A stretch of 64,000 nucleotides of DNA from Pseudomonas sp. IAC-BECa141 (GTDB taxonomy: Bacteria > Pseudomonadota > Gammaproteobacteria > Pseudomonadales > Pseudomonadaceae). Location: contig NZ_CP065410.1 of the NCBI RefSeq assembly GCF_020544405.1, forward strand, positions 1,922,001-1,986,000, in the 5' to 3' direction. Positions within the stretch are counted from its first letter, which is position 1; every line of letters starts with the position of its first letter. Below are positions 63,351 to 64,000 of this stretch, in pieces. The notes under the pieces are model-generated. The model did not search any database, was not told the origin of the DNA, and saw only the letters and a list, made by a program, of their open reading frames with translations. Made by a program: the position numbers and the translations under genes.

Positions 63351-63631
63351 GGCATGTGAGCCCATTCAATGGAATGGGCCCTTTACTGACAATCAGCCCT
63401 GTGGTTTGAGCAGCGCGGTGCCTTTCAAGTCGTAGGTCAGCAGCGTTTTTAGCGGCGCGGGACCAATGGTTCGTCATTGTGTTTAATTTCCGTAGGCCAT
63501 TCGTCGGCCCCCAGATGATCTGAATCACAAGTCCAGGAATGACCGGCTAGTCTCAAAAGCCTTGGAGGTCGATATTTTTTCAGGCAAAAGGGTTTGCCGG
63601 TGTCGGCCCGCATTTGAAAAGGGGTGATGAG
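63351..63631. other. Intergenic region with a possible gene remnant on the minus strand
   Basis: 281 bases. The minus strand from about 63530 to 63393 reads as two protein-like pieces in different frames: DEWPTEIKHNDEPLVPRR and LLTYDLKGTALLKPQG, separated by a frameshift, with no start. The second piece ends in a stop at 63393. This may be a decayed gene end; I do not recognise the protein. Confidence 0.3.
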
Positions 63632-63820
63632 ATGACTGATCCGTACATCGAAGACGACGGGGCTGAATTTCCATTCAACAATTGCGTGCGCTGCGGCCAG
63701 ACGGAGTATCAGGCCGGGTTTGGCGAGGACCCGGTGCAGACCGGCAAGATCAAGTCCACGGCACCCAAGGGGCCGAAGGCGAAGTTCCTGCCGAAGGTCA
63801 CCACTCGCTCCAGAAAGTGA
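63632..63820 (+). CDS. Small protein with CxxC motif
   Basis: 62 residues from the ATG at 63632 (GGGGTGATGAG upstream). The motif FNNCVRCGQTEYQ may bind zinc; the C-terminal half is rich in Lys (KGPKAKFLPKVTTRSRK). It resembles no family I can name. The short length and basic tail suggest nucleic-acid contact, which is only a guess. Confidence 0.55.
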   Translation: MTDPYIEDDGAEFPFNNCVRCGQTEYQAGFGEDPVQTGKIKSTAPKGPKAKFLPKVTTRSRK

Positions 63821-64000
63821 TCCTTATCCTGCAAAGCCTCGTCATTGAACGGGGTTTTTTATGCTCTGCCTTGGTCAGGAAGCGTCTTACATCGATTGAG
63901 GATTTTGTCCGGTTTTTTTCACAAACTTTTCACACCTGCGTTAGTAGGGTGAAGCCATCCGTTAGAAAGCAAGTCTCCAGCCCGTCTCCCCAGCGGGCTT
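63821..64000. other. Intergenic region to the window end
   Basis: 180 bases. A weak hairpin with a T-run follows the preceding gene (about 63837-63860), and a stem AGCCCG / CGGGCT at 63979-64000 is cut by the window end. Nothing else recognised. Confidence 0.4.

Overview
The window comes from a fluorescent-group Pseudomonas chromosome. The evidence is the high GC content, the protein sequences, and a right half whose gene order I recall from Pseudomonas genomes (the P. aeruginosa PA1674-PA1687 stretch and later fadAB-like genes). No database was searched; all functional calls rest on motifs read from the translations and on recalled family knowledge.

Region 1 (1-23,430) is the late half of a myovirus prophage whose left end lies outside the window. 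The head genes are of the lambda type: GpA-family terminase (5' cut by the window), gpW, portal, ClpP-like protease with a scaffold-like tail, decoration protein, gpE-type capsid. The tail genes are of the P2 type: V, W, J, I, fibre, fibre chaperone, sheath, tube, E/E', tape measure, U, X, D. Then come a GH19 endolysin, nested Rz/Rz1 spanins, a D12-class DNA adenine methylase and umuDC. The methylase and umuDC are each preceded by a 16-bp LexA box. No integrase, repressor or holin is seen in the window.

Region 2 (23,430-35,230) is an accessory adhesion and signalling block, visibly more AT-rich in places. It holds a stand-alone receiver protein, a chaperone-usher fimbrial operon (pilin, chaperone, usher, tip adhesin), an EAL phosphodiesterase, a BvgS-like hybrid kinase, a BvgA-like regulator and a degenerate receiver-like protein. 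The content recalls the Roc systems that control Cup fimbriae. The usher is broken by two frameshifts, both inside runs of G. The block ends at 35,180-35,227, where the first nine codons of folE are fused to unrelated sequence, so the whole accessory block appears to be inserted in the 5' end of folE.

Region 3 (35,300-64,000) is core chromosome: Smr-domain protein, membrane protein, isochorismatase-like hydrolase, prmB, aroC, an MFS transporter, methionine salvage mtnB-mtnD-mtnC, a fatty acyl-CoA synthetase, ankyrin protein, speE, an RraB-like protein, an ATP-grasp/alpha-E/transglutaminase trio, cytochrome c, a thiolase plus multifunctional beta-oxidation pair, a glutamine amidotransferase, corA, a PlsC-type acyltransferase, a crotonase, tRNA-Ser(GGA) and a YbjQ protein. 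Many genes here end at clear intrinsic terminators. A candidate small RNA lies on the minus strand near 50,560-50,750.
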